This document shows, piece by piece, positions 34,241 through 43,558 of a stretch of DNA of 64,000 nt. Made by a program: the position numbers and the translations under genes. The stretch covers positions 3,925,001 to 3,989,000 of the forward strand of contig NZ_CP029254.1 of assembly GCF_003122365.1 (NCBI RefSeq). Direction: 5' to 3'. The DNA is from Streptomyces spongiicola (GTDB lineage Bacteria; Actinomycetota; Actinomycetes; Streptomycetales; Streptomycetaceae). How positions within the stretch are numbered: the first letter of the stretch is position 1; each line of letters opens with the position of its first letter. A model generated the notes under the pieces. That model saw only the letters and a program-made list of their open reading frames with translations, was not told the origin of the DNA and searched no databases.

Positions 34241-35440
34241 GTGAACCTGCTGGACATCCTGCTGTTGCTCGCCGCCGTGTGGTTCGCCGTCGTCGGATAT
34301 CGCCAGGGCTTCGTCGTCGGCGTCCTGTCGGTGGTCGGGTTTCTCGGCGGTGGGCTCGTCGCCGTCTACTCGCTCCCCTTTCTCTGGGACCGGACGACGA
34401 ACGGGACGGAGGTGTCCACGGCAGCCGCGATAGTCGCCGTCGTGATCGTGATCGTGTTCGCCTCCGTCGGCCAGGCACTCACCACCCACCTGGGCAACAA
34501 GCTCCGCCGCTACATCACATGGACCCCGGCACGTGCGCTAGACGCGACCGGTGGTGCCCTGGTGAACGTCGCCGCGCTGCTGCTGGTGGCCTGGATCATC
34601 GGCCTCCTCGTGGAAGGCACGGCGCTGCCTCTGTTCGGCACGGAGGCCAGGAACTCCAAGATCCTGCACGGCGTCACCCGGGTGCTGCCGGCGCAGGCGC
34701 CGACATGGTTCCAGGACTACCGGTCCATCCTCGCGCAGAACGGCTTCCCCCAGGTCTTCAGCCCCTTCGCCAACGAGCCCATCACCGAGGTCAGGCCGCC
34801 GGACCCGGCGCTGGTCGACAGCCCGGTGGCGGCCCGGGCGCAGCGGTCCATCGTCAAGGTCGTCGGCACGGCGCAGAGTTGCAACAAGGTCCTCGAGGGC
34901 ACGGGTTTCGTCTTCTCCGAACGGCGGGTCATGACGAACGCGCACGTCGTGGGCGGAGTCGACGAGCCGACGGTGCAGATAGGCGGGGAGGGCAGGCGGT
35001 ACGACGCCAAGGTCGTCCTCTACGACTGGCAGCGCGACATCGCCGTGCTGGACGTCCCCGACCTGAAGGCGCCGCCGCTGCGCTTCAGCGACGAGGACGC
35101 CCGCAGCGGTGACAGCGCGATCGTCGCGGGTTTCCCGGAGAACGGGTCCTACGATGTCCGCTCCGCGCGGGTCCGGGGTCGCATAGAGGCCGAGGGCCGC
35201 GACATCTACCGCCGCGGCGACGTGCGCCGTGATGTCTACTCGCTGTTCACGACGGTCCGCCAGGGCAACTCCGGCGGCCCGCTGCTCACGGCCGACGGTG
35301 ACGTGTACGGAGTGATCTTCGCCCGGTCGCTGGACGACGCCGACACCGGTTACGCACTGACGGCCGACGAGATCCGCGACGACATCAGACTCGGCCGCAC
35401 GGCCGACCAGGAGGTCGACAGCCAGGGCTGCGCGCTCTGA
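34241..35440 (+). CDS. Membrane-bound trypsin-like serine protease (MarP-like)
   Basis: Protein of 399 aa. Four hydrophobic helices in the first 140 residues form a CvpA-like membrane domain (LLDILLLLAAVWFAVVGYRQ, AAIVAVVIVIVFASV, LLLVAWIIGLLV). The periplasmic-side protease domain has the triad His (TNAHVVGG), Asp (DWQRDIAVLDV) and Ser (RQGNSGGPLL). It corresponds to mycobacterial MarP, needed for acid and oxidative stress tolerance. GTG 34241 is preferred over 34,208 because the family starts with VN.LDILL. Confidence 0.9.
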   Translation: MNLLDILLLLAAVWFAVVGYRQGFVVGVLSVVGFLGGGLVAVYSLPFLWDRTTNGTEVSTAAAIVAVVIVIVFASVGQALTTHLGNKLRRYITWTPARALDATGGALVNVAALLLVAWIIGLLVEGTALPLFGTEARNSKILHGVTRVLPAQAPTWFQDYRSILAQNGFPQVFSPFANEPITEVRPPDPALVDSPVAARAQRSIVKVVGTAQSCNKVLEGTGFVFSERRVMTNAHVVGGVDEPTVQIGGEGRRYDAKVVLYDWQRDIAVLDVPDLKAPPLRFSDEDARSGDSAIVAGFPENGSYDVRSARVRGRIEAEGRDIYRRGDVRRDVYSLFTTVRQGNSGGPLLTADGDVYGVIFARSLDDADTGYALTADEIRDDIRLGRTADQEVDSQGCAL

Positions 35441-36173
35441 CGCGCGGGGCGCAGGAAGATGCCGCGACCTGCGGCGCGCCCGCGCGGGGCAGCCGCTTCT
35501 GCGCGCCGGCGGAGATGCCGTCCGAGAATCTGCGGCGCGCCCGCGCGGGGTAGCCGCCGGGGTCCGCGTACAGCCGGCGGCGCGCCCGTGTCCGGCATAC
35601 GCCGGGTCCGTGCATACGAGTGCCGGGAGCGGCGTTGCCGGCGACACGGCAGCAGCCGGAGGGCGGAAGACCCCTCGCCCCGCGCAGGCTCCCGCGCCCC
35701 ACGGTGCGTCCGTGCCGTGGAGGGTGCGGGAGCAGGAGAGCGGGCCGCCGGTGTGACGGCGTCAGCCGCGAGGATGGCGCAGTCGCGCCGATACCCAGCG
35801 GGCGCGACGGCGGAGGATACGCGGGATCCCGAGACGGGGATCATGACCCCGCCCCTGGGGGCCGCCCCTTTCGCCCGTTACCGGCGCGGAGGCCGAGTGG
35901 GAGTTGCGTGCTGTGTCACTGTAGTCGTGCGTCCAGCCCATACCCCGACGTGTGCCCGTGCCCCAAGGTCGGTAACCGCATCGGGGCCCGCCAATTGGCC
36001 TATGCGCCGGGCAATCCCCGTTCGCCGCACACCCGTTCGCACGGCCCCGCACCTCGGTCGGCGGCAGGCGGCCGCCTCGTCGGGAACCACCGCGGTGTGC
36101 GGAGGAGCGGCGCGGGCAGTCGCGGCCCCGGGGTGTGCCGGTCGGCCCCGGGGTGGGCAGGTCGGGGCTCAGG
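35441..36173. other. Repeat-bearing intergenic region
   Basis: A stretch of 733 bp between convergent genes. Two 28-bp direct repeats (35,469-35,496 and 35,530-35,557; one mismatch) contain the palindrome ccgcgcgcgg-like core cgcgcccgcgcgg. Long ORFs are open in both plus frames but show no domain. I see no RNA gene. Confidence 0.5.
35469..35557. repeat. Two 28-bp direct repeats after the protease gene
   Basis: Copies at 35,469-35,496 and 35,530-35,557 agree at 27 of 28 bases; a shorter related piece follows near 35,576. They may form stacked GC hairpins that end transcription of the protease gene. Confidence 0.65.
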
Positions 36174-37202
36174 TCACCGGTCGGGCTCGGGATCCTTCAG
36201 CCAGTTGACGAGTTCGCTGGAGAACGCGACCGGGTCCTCCTCATGGGGGAAGTGGCCGAGCCCGTCGAACAGCCTCCAGCGGTAGGGGGCTTCGACGTAC
36301 TGACCGGAGCCCGCCGCGCTGCGCGTGCGCATCGCCGTGTCCAGCGAGCCATGGAGATGGAGCGTCGGCACCCGGACCGGACGCTTCATCCTGCGGTTGA
36401 ACTGGATACCGTCCGGACGGGCCATCGACCGCACCATCCACCGGTACGGCTCGATCGAGCAATGCGCCGTCGACGGGATGGACATGGCCCGGCGGTAGAC
36501 GTCGAGAGCCTCCTCCTCGGGAGGGCGGGGCCCCGACCACTCCCTGATCAGCCGCCCTACCAGGGCCGCGTCGTCCGCGAGGAGCTGACGCTCCGGCAGC
36601 CAGGGCCGCTGGAAGCCCCACACATACGAGCCGGCGCGGCTCTGCGCGAAGTCGCCGAGCATCGACGAGCGCCAGCGGCGCGGGTGCGGCATCGAGGAGA
36701 CCGCGAGTCGCCGGACGAGCTTGGGCCGCATCACGGCCGCCGTCCAGGCGAGATAGCCGCCGAGGCCGTGGCCCACGAGCGCCGCGTCGGGCTCGCCGAG
36801 GGACCGCACCACGCCGGTGATGTCGAGTGCGAGGTTCGCGGGGTCGTAACCCCGGGGTGTGCGGTCGCTGCCTCCGACGCCGCGGAGGTCCATCGCGACC
36901 GCGCGGAAGCCGGCGTCGGCCAGGGCGGGCAGCTGGTGCCGCCATGTCCACCAGAACTGCGGAAAGCCGTGCAGCAGCAGCACCAGCGGTCCGTCGCCCA
37001 GCTCCGCGATGTGGAAGCGGGCGCCGTTGGCCGCCACGTCCCGATGGGTCCAGGGCCCGTCGATCCGGATGGGGCCGCCGTTCCCGGCGCCGTTCCCGCT
37101 ACCGTTTCCGTTCCCGGCGCCGCTCCAGTTCCCGTTCCCGGCGGCGTTTCCGTTCCCGGTGCTGCTTCCGTTGCCGACAGAGGGCGTATCGGGTGCCGTC
37201 AT
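36174..37202 (-). CDS. Alpha/beta hydrolase-fold protein, nucleophile missing
   Basis: Protein of 342 aa with the epoxide-hydrolase-like fold: LLLHGFPQFWWTWRHQLP (oxyanion), AMDLRGVGGSD, a lid domain and LGHFPHEEDP with the catalytic His. At the nucleophile elbow the sequence is LVGHGLGGYLAW: the Asp or Ser expected after GH is Gly. It may be a non-catalytic member or use another chemistry. The first 45 residues are a Gly/Asn repeat. Its ATG overlaps the stop of the holin-like gene, so they are co-translated. Confidence 0.85.
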   Translation of the reverse strand: MTAPDTPSVGNGSSTGNGNAAGNGNWSGAGNGNGSGNGAGNGGPIRIDGPWTHRDVAANGARFHIAELGDGPLVLLLHGFPQFWWTWRHQLPALADAGFRAVAMDLRGVGGSDRTPRGYDPANLALDITGVVRSLGEPDAALVGHGLGGYLAWTAAVMRPKLVRRLAVSSMPHPRRWRSSMLGDFAQSRAGSYVWGFQRPWLPERQLLADDAALVGRLIREWSGPRPPEEEALDVYRRAMSIPSTAHCSIEPYRWMVRSMARPDGIQFNRRMKRPVRVPTLHLHGSLDTAMRTRSAAGSGQYVEAPYRWRLFDGLGHFPHEEDPVAFSSELVNWLKDPEPDR

Positions 37203-37702
37203 GCGGACGAGCGTGCCACGGATGCGGAGGGGGCCTTCGTCCCGCGGGGGTGCGGCTTGGCGTTCTGCAGCACGGCGGCCGTCTGCTTGGCCGACGCGAT
37301 GGTGCGCTCCGGCGGCTTGACCTTCTTGAACTTGGTCACGGCCAGCAGTGCCGCCAGGCCCGCCAGCAGCAGGAAGGCCGCTCCCACGATCAGGAACGAC
37401 CAGGCGAGTCCCAGACCGAGGTTGTGGATTCCGTAGGCGGCGGCGAAGCTCAGCACCGGCAGGGAGAACAGGGCGAGGACCCCGGCGACCGTGCCGGCCA
37501 CCCCGCCCGTCACCCCCCGCTTGACGTCCTGCCTGAGTTCCGCCTTGGCCAGCGCGATCTCGTCGTGCACCAGGGCGGACATCTCGGCGGTCGCCGTCGC
37601 CACCAGCTGCCCCAGGGACTTGTCAGCGCCGGCCAGCCGGACCGGTCCGACCGTGTCACCCGCGGCTTCGAGGGTGGTGGTCGTGCTGCCGGGGTCGCTC
37701 AT
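37199..37702 (-). CDS. Phage-holin-family (DUF1469-like) membrane protein
   Basis: Protein of 167 aa. A soluble N-terminus with LVATATAEMSALVHDEIALAKAEL, typical of the putative actinobacterial holin superfamily, is followed by two membrane helices (AGVLALFSLPVLSFAAAYG and WSFLIVGAAFLLLAGLAALL) and a basic tail. Start ATG 37702, GGGAG 9 bases upstream. These proteins are chromosomal and not known to lyse cells. Lies in a minus-strand run with nhaA upstream. Confidence 0.83.
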   Translation of the reverse strand: MSDPGSTTTTLEAAGDTVGPVRLAGADKSLGQLVATATAEMSALVHDEIALAKAELRQDVKRGVTGGVAGTVAGVLALFSLPVLSFAAAYGIHNLGLGLAWSFLIVGAAFLLLAGLAALLAVTKFKKVKPPERTIASAKQTAAVLQNAKPHPRGTKAPSASVARSSA

Positions 37703-37741
37703 CGGTGACTCCCTCATCTCTGCTTCGGGTCTGCTGTCAGA

Positions 37742-39139
37742 TCATGCCGGACTGTCGCCTTCGGCGCGCGACGCACTCGCGACTTCCGCCATGCGCCGGT
37801 GCTCCGCCGCCTTCTTCTCGTGGATCTCGGCCATCCTCAGGTGGTAATCCGGGTTGTCCTTCTCGTACACGTCCGGGATGCCGTCCTGGTCCTCGTCGAG
37901 ATCCTCCGCCGCGCACAGGGCCTGGTACTTGCGTACCCGGAGTTTCAGCAGCACACAGGCCAGCAGTGCGGCCGTCAGCGAGCCGAGCAGAACGGCCGCC
38001 TTGATCTCGTCCGTCATCTCGGGGTCGCCGGCGAAGGCCAGCTCGCCGATGAGCAGGGAGACGGTGAAGCCGATGCCGGCCAGCGCCGAGACCGCCAGGA
38101 CGTCGGGCCAGGCCAGGTCCTCGTTGAGTTCGGCCTTGGTGAAGCGGGCGGCCAGCCAGGTGCCGCCGAAGATGCCGAACGTCTTGCCGACCACCAGACC
38201 GAGGATCACGCCGAGGGTCTCGGGACGGGTGAAGACCGCGTGCAGGGCATCGCCGGAGACGCTGACCCCGGCCGAGAACAGAGCGAACATCGGTACGGCG
38301 AAACCGGCTGAAACCGGTCGTACGAGATGTTCGATGTGCTCGCCCGGGGAGTGCTCCTCGCCCTCGCGCCTGGTGCAGCGCAGCATCAGGCCCATGGCGA
38401 CACCCGCGATGGTGGCGTGGACGCCGCTGTTGTACATCAGCCCCCAGATGACCAGGGCCAGCGGGACGTACACGTACCAGCCGCGTACGCCCTTGCGGAG
38501 CAGCAGCCAGAAGACCAGGAGGCCGGCCAGGGCCCCGCCGAGCGCTGCGAAGTTCAGGGAGCTGGTGAAGAAGAAGGCGATGATCAGGATCGCGAAGAGG
38601 TCGTCGACGACGGCGAGCGTGAGGAGGAAGGCGCGGATCGCCGACGGCAGCGATGTGCCGATCACCGCCAGTACGCCCAGGGCGAAGGCGATGTCGGTCG
38701 CCGTGGGCACGGCCCAACCGGCCAGGGAGCCGCCGCCGAGTGAGCTGACCAGCACGTAGGTGAGTGCGGGCGCGGCCATGCCGCAGACGGCGGCGATCAC
38801 GGGGAGCGCGGCGGCCTTGGGGTCGCGCAGATCGCCTGCCACGAGTTCCCGCTTGAGTTCGATACCGGCGACGAAGAAGAAGATCGCGAGCAGTCCGTCG
38901 GCGGCCCAGTGCTGGATGGACAGGTCTAGCCCGAGGGCCGCCGGGCCCAGGTGGAAGTCGGACACGGCCTGGTAACTGGAGGCCAGGGGAGTGTTCGCCC
39001 AGAGCAGCGCGGCGATGGCGGCGGCGAGGAGGAGGATTCCGCCGACGGTCTCGGTGCGCAGGGCATCCGCCACGAAGTTGCGCTCGGGGAGGGAGAGGAG
39101 CCCGAGGAACTTACGGGGGGTGGGGGTCGGCGCTGCCAC
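37742..39139 (-). CDS. nhaA: Na+/H+ antiporter NhaA
   Basis: Protein of 465 aa with the NhaA fold of about 12 helices: GLLAIFFFVAGIELKRELV, WAVPTATDIAFALGVLAVIG (the Thr/Asp unwound helix), LTLAVVDDLFAILIIAFFFT with the ion-binding Asp pair, and AGIGFTVSLLIGELAF. GTG 39139, preceded by GGAGG, is used instead of the longer frame from 39,202. The cytoplasmic C-terminal tail (DEDQDGIPDVYEKDNPDY) is longer than in E. coli NhaA. Exchanges Na+ for H+ for pH and sodium homeostasis. Confidence 0.93.
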   Translation of the reverse strand: MAAPTPTPRKFLGLLSLPERNFVADALRTETVGGILLLAAAIAALLWANTPLASSYQAVSDFHLGPAALGLDLSIQHWAADGLLAIFFFVAGIELKRELVAGDLRDPKAAALPVIAAVCGMAAPALTYVLVSSLGGGSLAGWAVPTATDIAFALGVLAVIGTSLPSAIRAFLLTLAVVDDLFAILIIAFFFTSSLNFAALGGALAGLLVFWLLLRKGVRGWYVYVPLALVIWGLMYNSGVHATIAGVAMGLMLRCTRREGEEHSPGEHIEHLVRPVSAGFAVPMFALFSAGVSVSGDALHAVFTRPETLGVILGLVVGKTFGIFGGTWLAARFTKAELNEDLAWPDVLAVSALAGIGFTVSLLIGELAFAGDPEMTDEIKAAVLLGSLTAALLACVLLKLRVRKYQALCAAEDLDEDQDGIPDVYEKDNPDYHLRMAEIHEKKAAEHRRMAEVASASRAEGDSPA

Positions 39140-39307
39140 GGGTGGGGACCTCCGGTCGGATAGGCAGGGCAAAGCACGTGCCGACCAGACTTCCCGGCGC
39201 ACCTCGGTTTCCTGTCGCGTCCTTGACGCAGTTCCTTACCTTACCTAATGACTTCGTCCGGGTGAACGGGGGTACGTCCGGTTGATCTTTCACCATAGGC
39301 GTAGAAG

Positions 39308-39337
39308 GGGCACCCGGCGCGTTCGCCCCGGGTGCCC
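39308..39337 (-). terminator. Terminator hairpin after acsA
   Basis: gggcacccgg / ccgggtgccc, 10-bp stem and 10-base loop, 44 bp past the acsA stop on the minus strand. Two further copies of the gcttcgggtg arm follow. Confidence 0.65.
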
Positions 39338-39380
39338 TTCGGGGTGGCTTCGGGTGCCCCTTCGCGGTTGCTTCGGGTGT

Positions 39381-41336
39381 TCAGTCCTCCGAGGCCGCCG
39401 TCGGCAGTTTGGACTGGATGAGGTCCATCACCGAGGAGTCCGTGAGGGTCGTGACGTCACCGAGGCGGCGGTTCTCCGCCACGTCCCGCAGCAGCCGGCG
39501 CATGATCTTGCCGGAGCGGGTCTTGGGCAGCTCGGCCACCGGCAGGACCCGCTTGGGCTTCGCGATCGGCCCCAGTGTCGCCCCGACGTGGTTGCGGAGT
39601 TCGGCGACGAGGTTCTCGTCCTCGTGCGCCGTACCGCGCAGGATCACGAACGCCACGATGGCCTGCCCGGTCGTCTCGTCGGCCGCGCCGACGACGGCCG
39701 CCTCGGCGACCTTGGGGTGGGAGACCAGGGCGGACTCGACCTCGGTCGTCGAGATGTTGTGGCCGGACACCAGCATCACGTCGTCGACACGGCCCAGCAG
39801 CCAGATGTCGCCGTCGTCGTCCTTCTTCGCGCCGTCGCCCGCGAAGTACCGGCCCTCGAAGCGCGACCAGTAGGTGTCGACGAAGCGCTGGTCGTCGCCC
39901 CAGATGGTGCGCAGCATCGAGGGCCACGGCTCGGTGAGGACGAGATAGCCACCGCCGCCGTCGGGCACCTCGCGGCCGTCGTCGTCGACGACCGTCGCGG
40001 CGATGCCGGGAAGGGCGCGCTGGGCCGAGCCGGGCTTGGTCTCGGTGGCGCCGGGGAGCGGCGAGATCATCATGGCGCCGGTCTCGGTCTGCCACCAGGT
40101 GTCCACGACGGGGGTGGTGCCGCCGCCGATGTGCTCCCGGTACCAGATCCAGGCCTCGGGGTTGATCGGCTCGCCGACCGAGCCGAGGACGCGCAGGCTC
40201 GACAGGTCGGACTTGGCGGGGATGTCGTCGCCCCACTTCATGAACGTGCGGATCGCCGTCGGTGCCGTGTAGAGGATCGTCACTCCGTACTTCTGGACGA
40301 TCTCCCAGAAGCGGCCCTGGTGCGGGGTTTCGGGTGTGCCCTCGTACATCACCTGCGTCGCACCGTTGGCGAGCGGACCGTACACGATGTACGAGTGGCC
40401 CGTCACCCAGCCGATGTCCGCCGTGCACCAGTAGACGTCGGTCTCCGGCTTGAGGTCGAAGACGGCGTGGTGGGTGTAGGCCGCCTGGGTGAGGTAGCCG
40501 CCGGAGGTGTGCAGGATCCCCTTGGGCTTACCGGTCGTGCCGGAGGTGTAGAGGATGAAGAGCGGGTGCTCGGCGCCGAACGCCTCGGGGGTGTGCTCGG
40601 CCGGCTGACGATCGACGGCGTCGTGCCACCACACGTCGCGGCCTTCGGCCATCGCGGTGTCCTGGCCGGTGCGGCGGACCACCAGCACGTGTTCGACCTG
40701 AGGGCACCTGGCGACGGCCTCGTCGATGGCGGGCTTGAGCGCGCTGGGCTTGCCGCGGCGGTGGCCGCCGTCGGCGGTGATCACCAGTTTGGCGTCGGCG
40801 TCCTGGATGCGGGAGGCCACGGCCTCTGCCGAGAACCCTCCGAAGACCACCGAGTGCGCGGCACCGATCCGGGCGCAGGCCAGCATCGCCACTGCGGCCT
40901 CGGGAATCATGGGCAGGTAGATCGCCACCCGGTCGCCCGTGCGCACACCCAGCTCCGTCAGTGCGTTGGCGGCCCGGGAGACCTCGTCCTTGAGTTCGGC
41001 GTAGGTGAGGGAACGGGTGTCGCCCGGTTCACCCTCGAAGTGGATGGCGACGCGGTCCCCGTGCCCGGCCTCGACATGGCGGTCCACACAGTTGTACGCG
41101 ACGTTGAGCCTGCCGTCGGCGAACCACTTGGCGAAGGGAGGGTTCGACCAGTCCAGGATCTCGGTCGGCTCCTCGGCCCAGGTGAGCCGCCGCGCCTGCT
41201 CGGCCCAGAAGCCGAGCCTGTCCGCCGCGGCCCGCTCGTACGCCTCCGCCGTCACGTTGGCGTGCGCGGCCAGCTCGGCCGGCGGGGCGAACCGCCGCTC
41301 TTCCTTCAAGAGGTTGGCCAGGCTCTCGTTGCTCAC
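39381..41336 (-). CDS. acsA: Acetyl-CoA synthetase
   Basis: Protein of 651 aa making acetyl-CoA from acetate, ATP and CoA. The adenylation domain shows LFILYTSGTTGKPKGILHT (P-loop), VDTWWQTETGAMMI and YFAGDGAKKDDDG; the C-terminal hinge domain ends with LPKTRSGKIMRRLLRD, whose Lys is the acetylation target that switches the enzyme off. GTG 41336 has gggag upstream. The neighbouring nhaA may follow on the same strand, but a hairpin separates them. Confidence 0.97.
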   Translation of the reverse strand: MSNESLANLLKEERRFAPPAELAAHANVTAEAYERAAADRLGFWAEQARRLTWAEEPTEILDWSNPPFAKWFADGRLNVAYNCVDRHVEAGHGDRVAIHFEGEPGDTRSLTYAELKDEVSRAANALTELGVRTGDRVAIYLPMIPEAAVAMLACARIGAAHSVVFGGFSAEAVASRIQDADAKLVITADGGHRRGKPSALKPAIDEAVARCPQVEHVLVVRRTGQDTAMAEGRDVWWHDAVDRQPAEHTPEAFGAEHPLFILYTSGTTGKPKGILHTSGGYLTQAAYTHHAVFDLKPETDVYWCTADIGWVTGHSYIVYGPLANGATQVMYEGTPETPHQGRFWEIVQKYGVTILYTAPTAIRTFMKWGDDIPAKSDLSSLRVLGSVGEPINPEAWIWYREHIGGGTTPVVDTWWQTETGAMMISPLPGATETKPGSAQRALPGIAATVVDDDGREVPDGGGGYLVLTEPWPSMLRTIWGDDQRFVDTYWSRFEGRYFAGDGAKKDDDGDIWLLGRVDDVMLVSGHNISTTEVESALVSHPKVAEAAVVGAADETTGQAIVAFVILRGTAHEDENLVAELRNHVGATLGPIAKPKRVLPVAELPKTRSGKIMRRLLRDVAENRRLGDVTTLTDSSVMDLIQSKLPTAASED

Positions 41337-42003
41337 GACATCTCCCTTTCCCAGGGCGTCCTATGTGCCTATGTGTCCCAGGCCATAGCTCATCAGGCGG
41401 ACGGCCGGGTGACAAGGGCCTTCAGGAAATTGGTATAGACCTATTGGGTTGGCTGTTGAGGCTGCGTGCGGCGGGTGGTGCGTGGGGCCGGTGAGTCGTG
41501 GGGCGGGCGGTGCGTTCGGCGTGAGGCCTTGGGGCGTGAGGTCGCTCGCCCCGGGTGGGTGGCCCCTTCTCCCGGGCGGTGGGGGAAGGGGCCACCCGTA
41601 CTCACGTGCGCCGCGACGAGTCGGTTCACCCCGGTCGAACGACCCGCGCGGCCATCCCGTTTCCCCATCCCGTCCCCCCATCCCGAGCCGGACGCCCGAG
41701 GGCCGATGTGCCGCATGCCGGGGCGGTGCGCTGGCATCAGGACGCTTGCGCGGAGACCCCGAGAACCGGAGCGGGGATCTGCCCGCGGCCCGCTCTCGGT
41801 AGACGAAATGCCATGACGAGTGAAGGGCGGAAGGCGACTCCCGGAGATGAAGAGAACTCTTATGTCATCCAATCCGGTGATTAGTCATCCCGGCTCGGCC
41901 TGCCTCCCCCGCTCCATCCGCCCGGGTGGGAGGTTTTGCGGGTCCGCAGTCGTATCGGCGTATCGATTCGCGTATCACAGACACGACGGAAGAGGGTGGA
42001 CGG
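41337..42003. other. Divergent intergenic region with a strong hairpin
   Basis: 667 bp between acsA and the NodB-like lipoprotein gene. Besides promoters it holds a perfect 13-bp stem hairpin at 41,557-41,597. No ORF in it is convincing; an unannotated small RNA is possible. Confidence 0.45.
41557..41597. other. Perfect 13-bp stem hairpin in divergent region
   Basis: gggtggccccttc (41,557-41,569) and gaaggggccaccc (41,585-41,597), 15-base loop. It cannot end either flanking gene because both are read away from it. Confidence 0.55.
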
Positions 42004-43317
42004 ATGCTGCCCGCCGCACGGAGGGCCGTCCTCGGCGCCGTGGCCATCGCGCTCGCCACGGGCCTGGCCGCATGCACCGGAGGCGACGGAGGGGCGGGAC
42101 TCTCCGGTGCCCTGGGCGACCAGCTGGGCCGGATCGGGGACGGCTCGACCTCGTACACCGGGACCCAGCCGGGCCTCGTGGGCCCGGATCGGCTGAAGCC
42201 GGGTCAGAAGCCGCCGCAGTTCGTGGTCTTCTCCTGGGACGGGGCGGGAGAGGACCGCGCCAGGCTCTTCGCCCGCTTCCGGGAAGTGGGGAAGAAGCAG
42301 GGCATCACCATGACCTACTTCCTCAGCGGTGTGTATCTCCTCCCCGAGGACAAGGCCGAACTGTACGACCCGCCCCGGCACAAGCGGGGGCGCTCCGACA
42401 TCGGCTTCAACGACACCGAGGGCATCAAGGCCACCGTCCGCGAACTGCGCGCCGCCTGGCTGGACGGGAACGAGATCGGCACCCACTTCAACGGCCACTT
42501 CTGCGGGCCGGTGGGCGGGGGTGCCACCTGGTCGCCCGACGAGTGGAGGAGCGAGCTCGACCAGGCAAGGTCGTTCGTGAAGAACTGGCGGACCAACGCG
42601 GGCCTGCCGCGTGAGCGCTCGCTGCCGTTCGACTACGACCGGGAACTCATCGGTGCCCGCACGCCCTGTCTCGAAGGGCGTGACAACTTCCTCGCGATCG
42701 CGGCGCGGCAGGGCTTCCGCTACGACAGCAGCGGCATCAGCGAGCAGATCTGGCCGGACCGGAAGCACGGCGTGTGGGACCTCTCCCTGCAGATGGTCCC
42801 CGTGCCCGGCCGCGCCTTCGAGACGCTGTCCACCGACTACAACTTCATGATCAACCAGTCCGGTACCGCCAAGGGCGCCCCCAGCATGCACACCCTCTGG
42901 GGAAACCAGATGCGCGACGGACTGATCCAGGGCTTCAACCGCGCCTACCAGGGCAATCGCGCGCCGCTCATCATCGGCAACCACTTCGAGTCGTGGAACG
43001 GCGGCACCTATATGCGCGCGGTCGAGCAGGCCATCGGCTACATCTGCGTGCAGCGTGACGTGCGGTGTGTGTCGTTCCGCCGGCTCGTCGACTGGCTGGA
43101 CGCGCAGGATCCCGAGGTGCTGAAGCGACTGCGCACGCTGCCGGTCGGCCGGGCGCCGGACAGTGGCTGGAAGGACTTTCTGACCACGTCCTCCCCTGGA
43201 TCCGACAAGCCCGGCGGCAGTCCGGCGGCCGGTACGGCTCCCCGTCCGGGGGCGGGGGCGGCCGAACCCGGTACGGGCAGGGCGGCCGGTGCGGCAGGGG
43301 CGGCACCGGCGGCGTAG
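42004..43317 (+). CDS. NodB-like polysaccharide deacetylase lipoprotein
   Basis: Protein of 437 aa. A signal peptide ending in lipobox GLAAC (Cys about 24) predicts a lipid-anchored protein. The deacetylase-like domain has FVVFSWDGAGED in place of the usual TFDDG, then TYFLSGVYLL, GNEIGTHFNGHFCG with the His-x3-His metal pair, and a C-terminal IGNHFESWNGGTY. The altered first motif suggests a divergent member acting on cell-wall or extracellular glycans. The last 50 residues are Gly/Ala/Pro-rich. ATG 42004 is used. Confidence 0.8.
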   Translation: MLPAARRAVLGAVAIALATGLAACTGGDGGAGLSGALGDQLGRIGDGSTSYTGTQPGLVGPDRLKPGQKPPQFVVFSWDGAGEDRARLFARFREVGKKQGITMTYFLSGVYLLPEDKAELYDPPRHKRGRSDIGFNDTEGIKATVRELRAAWLDGNEIGTHFNGHFCGPVGGGATWSPDEWRSELDQARSFVKNWRTNAGLPRERSLPFDYDRELIGARTPCLEGRDNFLAIAARQGFRYDSSGISEQIWPDRKHGVWDLSLQMVPVPGRAFETLSTDYNFMINQSGTAKGAPSMHTLWGNQMRDGLIQGFNRAYQGNRAPLIIGNHFESWNGGTYMRAVEQAIGYICVQRDVRCVSFRRLVDWLDAQDPEVLKRLRTLPVGRAPDSGWKDFLTTSSPGSDKPGGSPAAGTAPRPGAGAAEPGTGRAAGAAGAAPAA

Positions 43318-43417
43318 CGTGCCCCGGCCCGAGGGTCGCCTCCGACTCCCCCGACGCGGACCCCGCCTCCGCCCCCGCCGACCCCGCCTTCCCTGACCCC
43401 GCCTTCCCTGACCGCGA

Positions 43418-43460
43418 CCCCGACGCCGGCCGAGCGGGTCCGGTCCGGCCGGCGTCGGGG
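43418..43460. terminator. Bidirectional terminator
   Basis: ccccgacgccggcc / ggccggcgtcgggg, 14-bp stem with 15-base loop, midway between convergent genes. It is preceded by two tandem copies of accccgccttccctg (43,381-43,410). Confidence 0.8.
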
Positions 43461-43558
43461 TAGGCCGGGGGTGAAGGCCGGCGGTGAGGTCGACTGTGAG
43501 GTTGGAGCTGAAGGCGGGCCTCTCCCGGCTCGGCCCGCGCCCGGCCGACCCGATACGG

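Noticed and set aside
39282..41438. 718-aa plus ORF opposite acsA
   Set aside because: Antisense of acetyl-CoA synthetase; composition is of a shadow frame.
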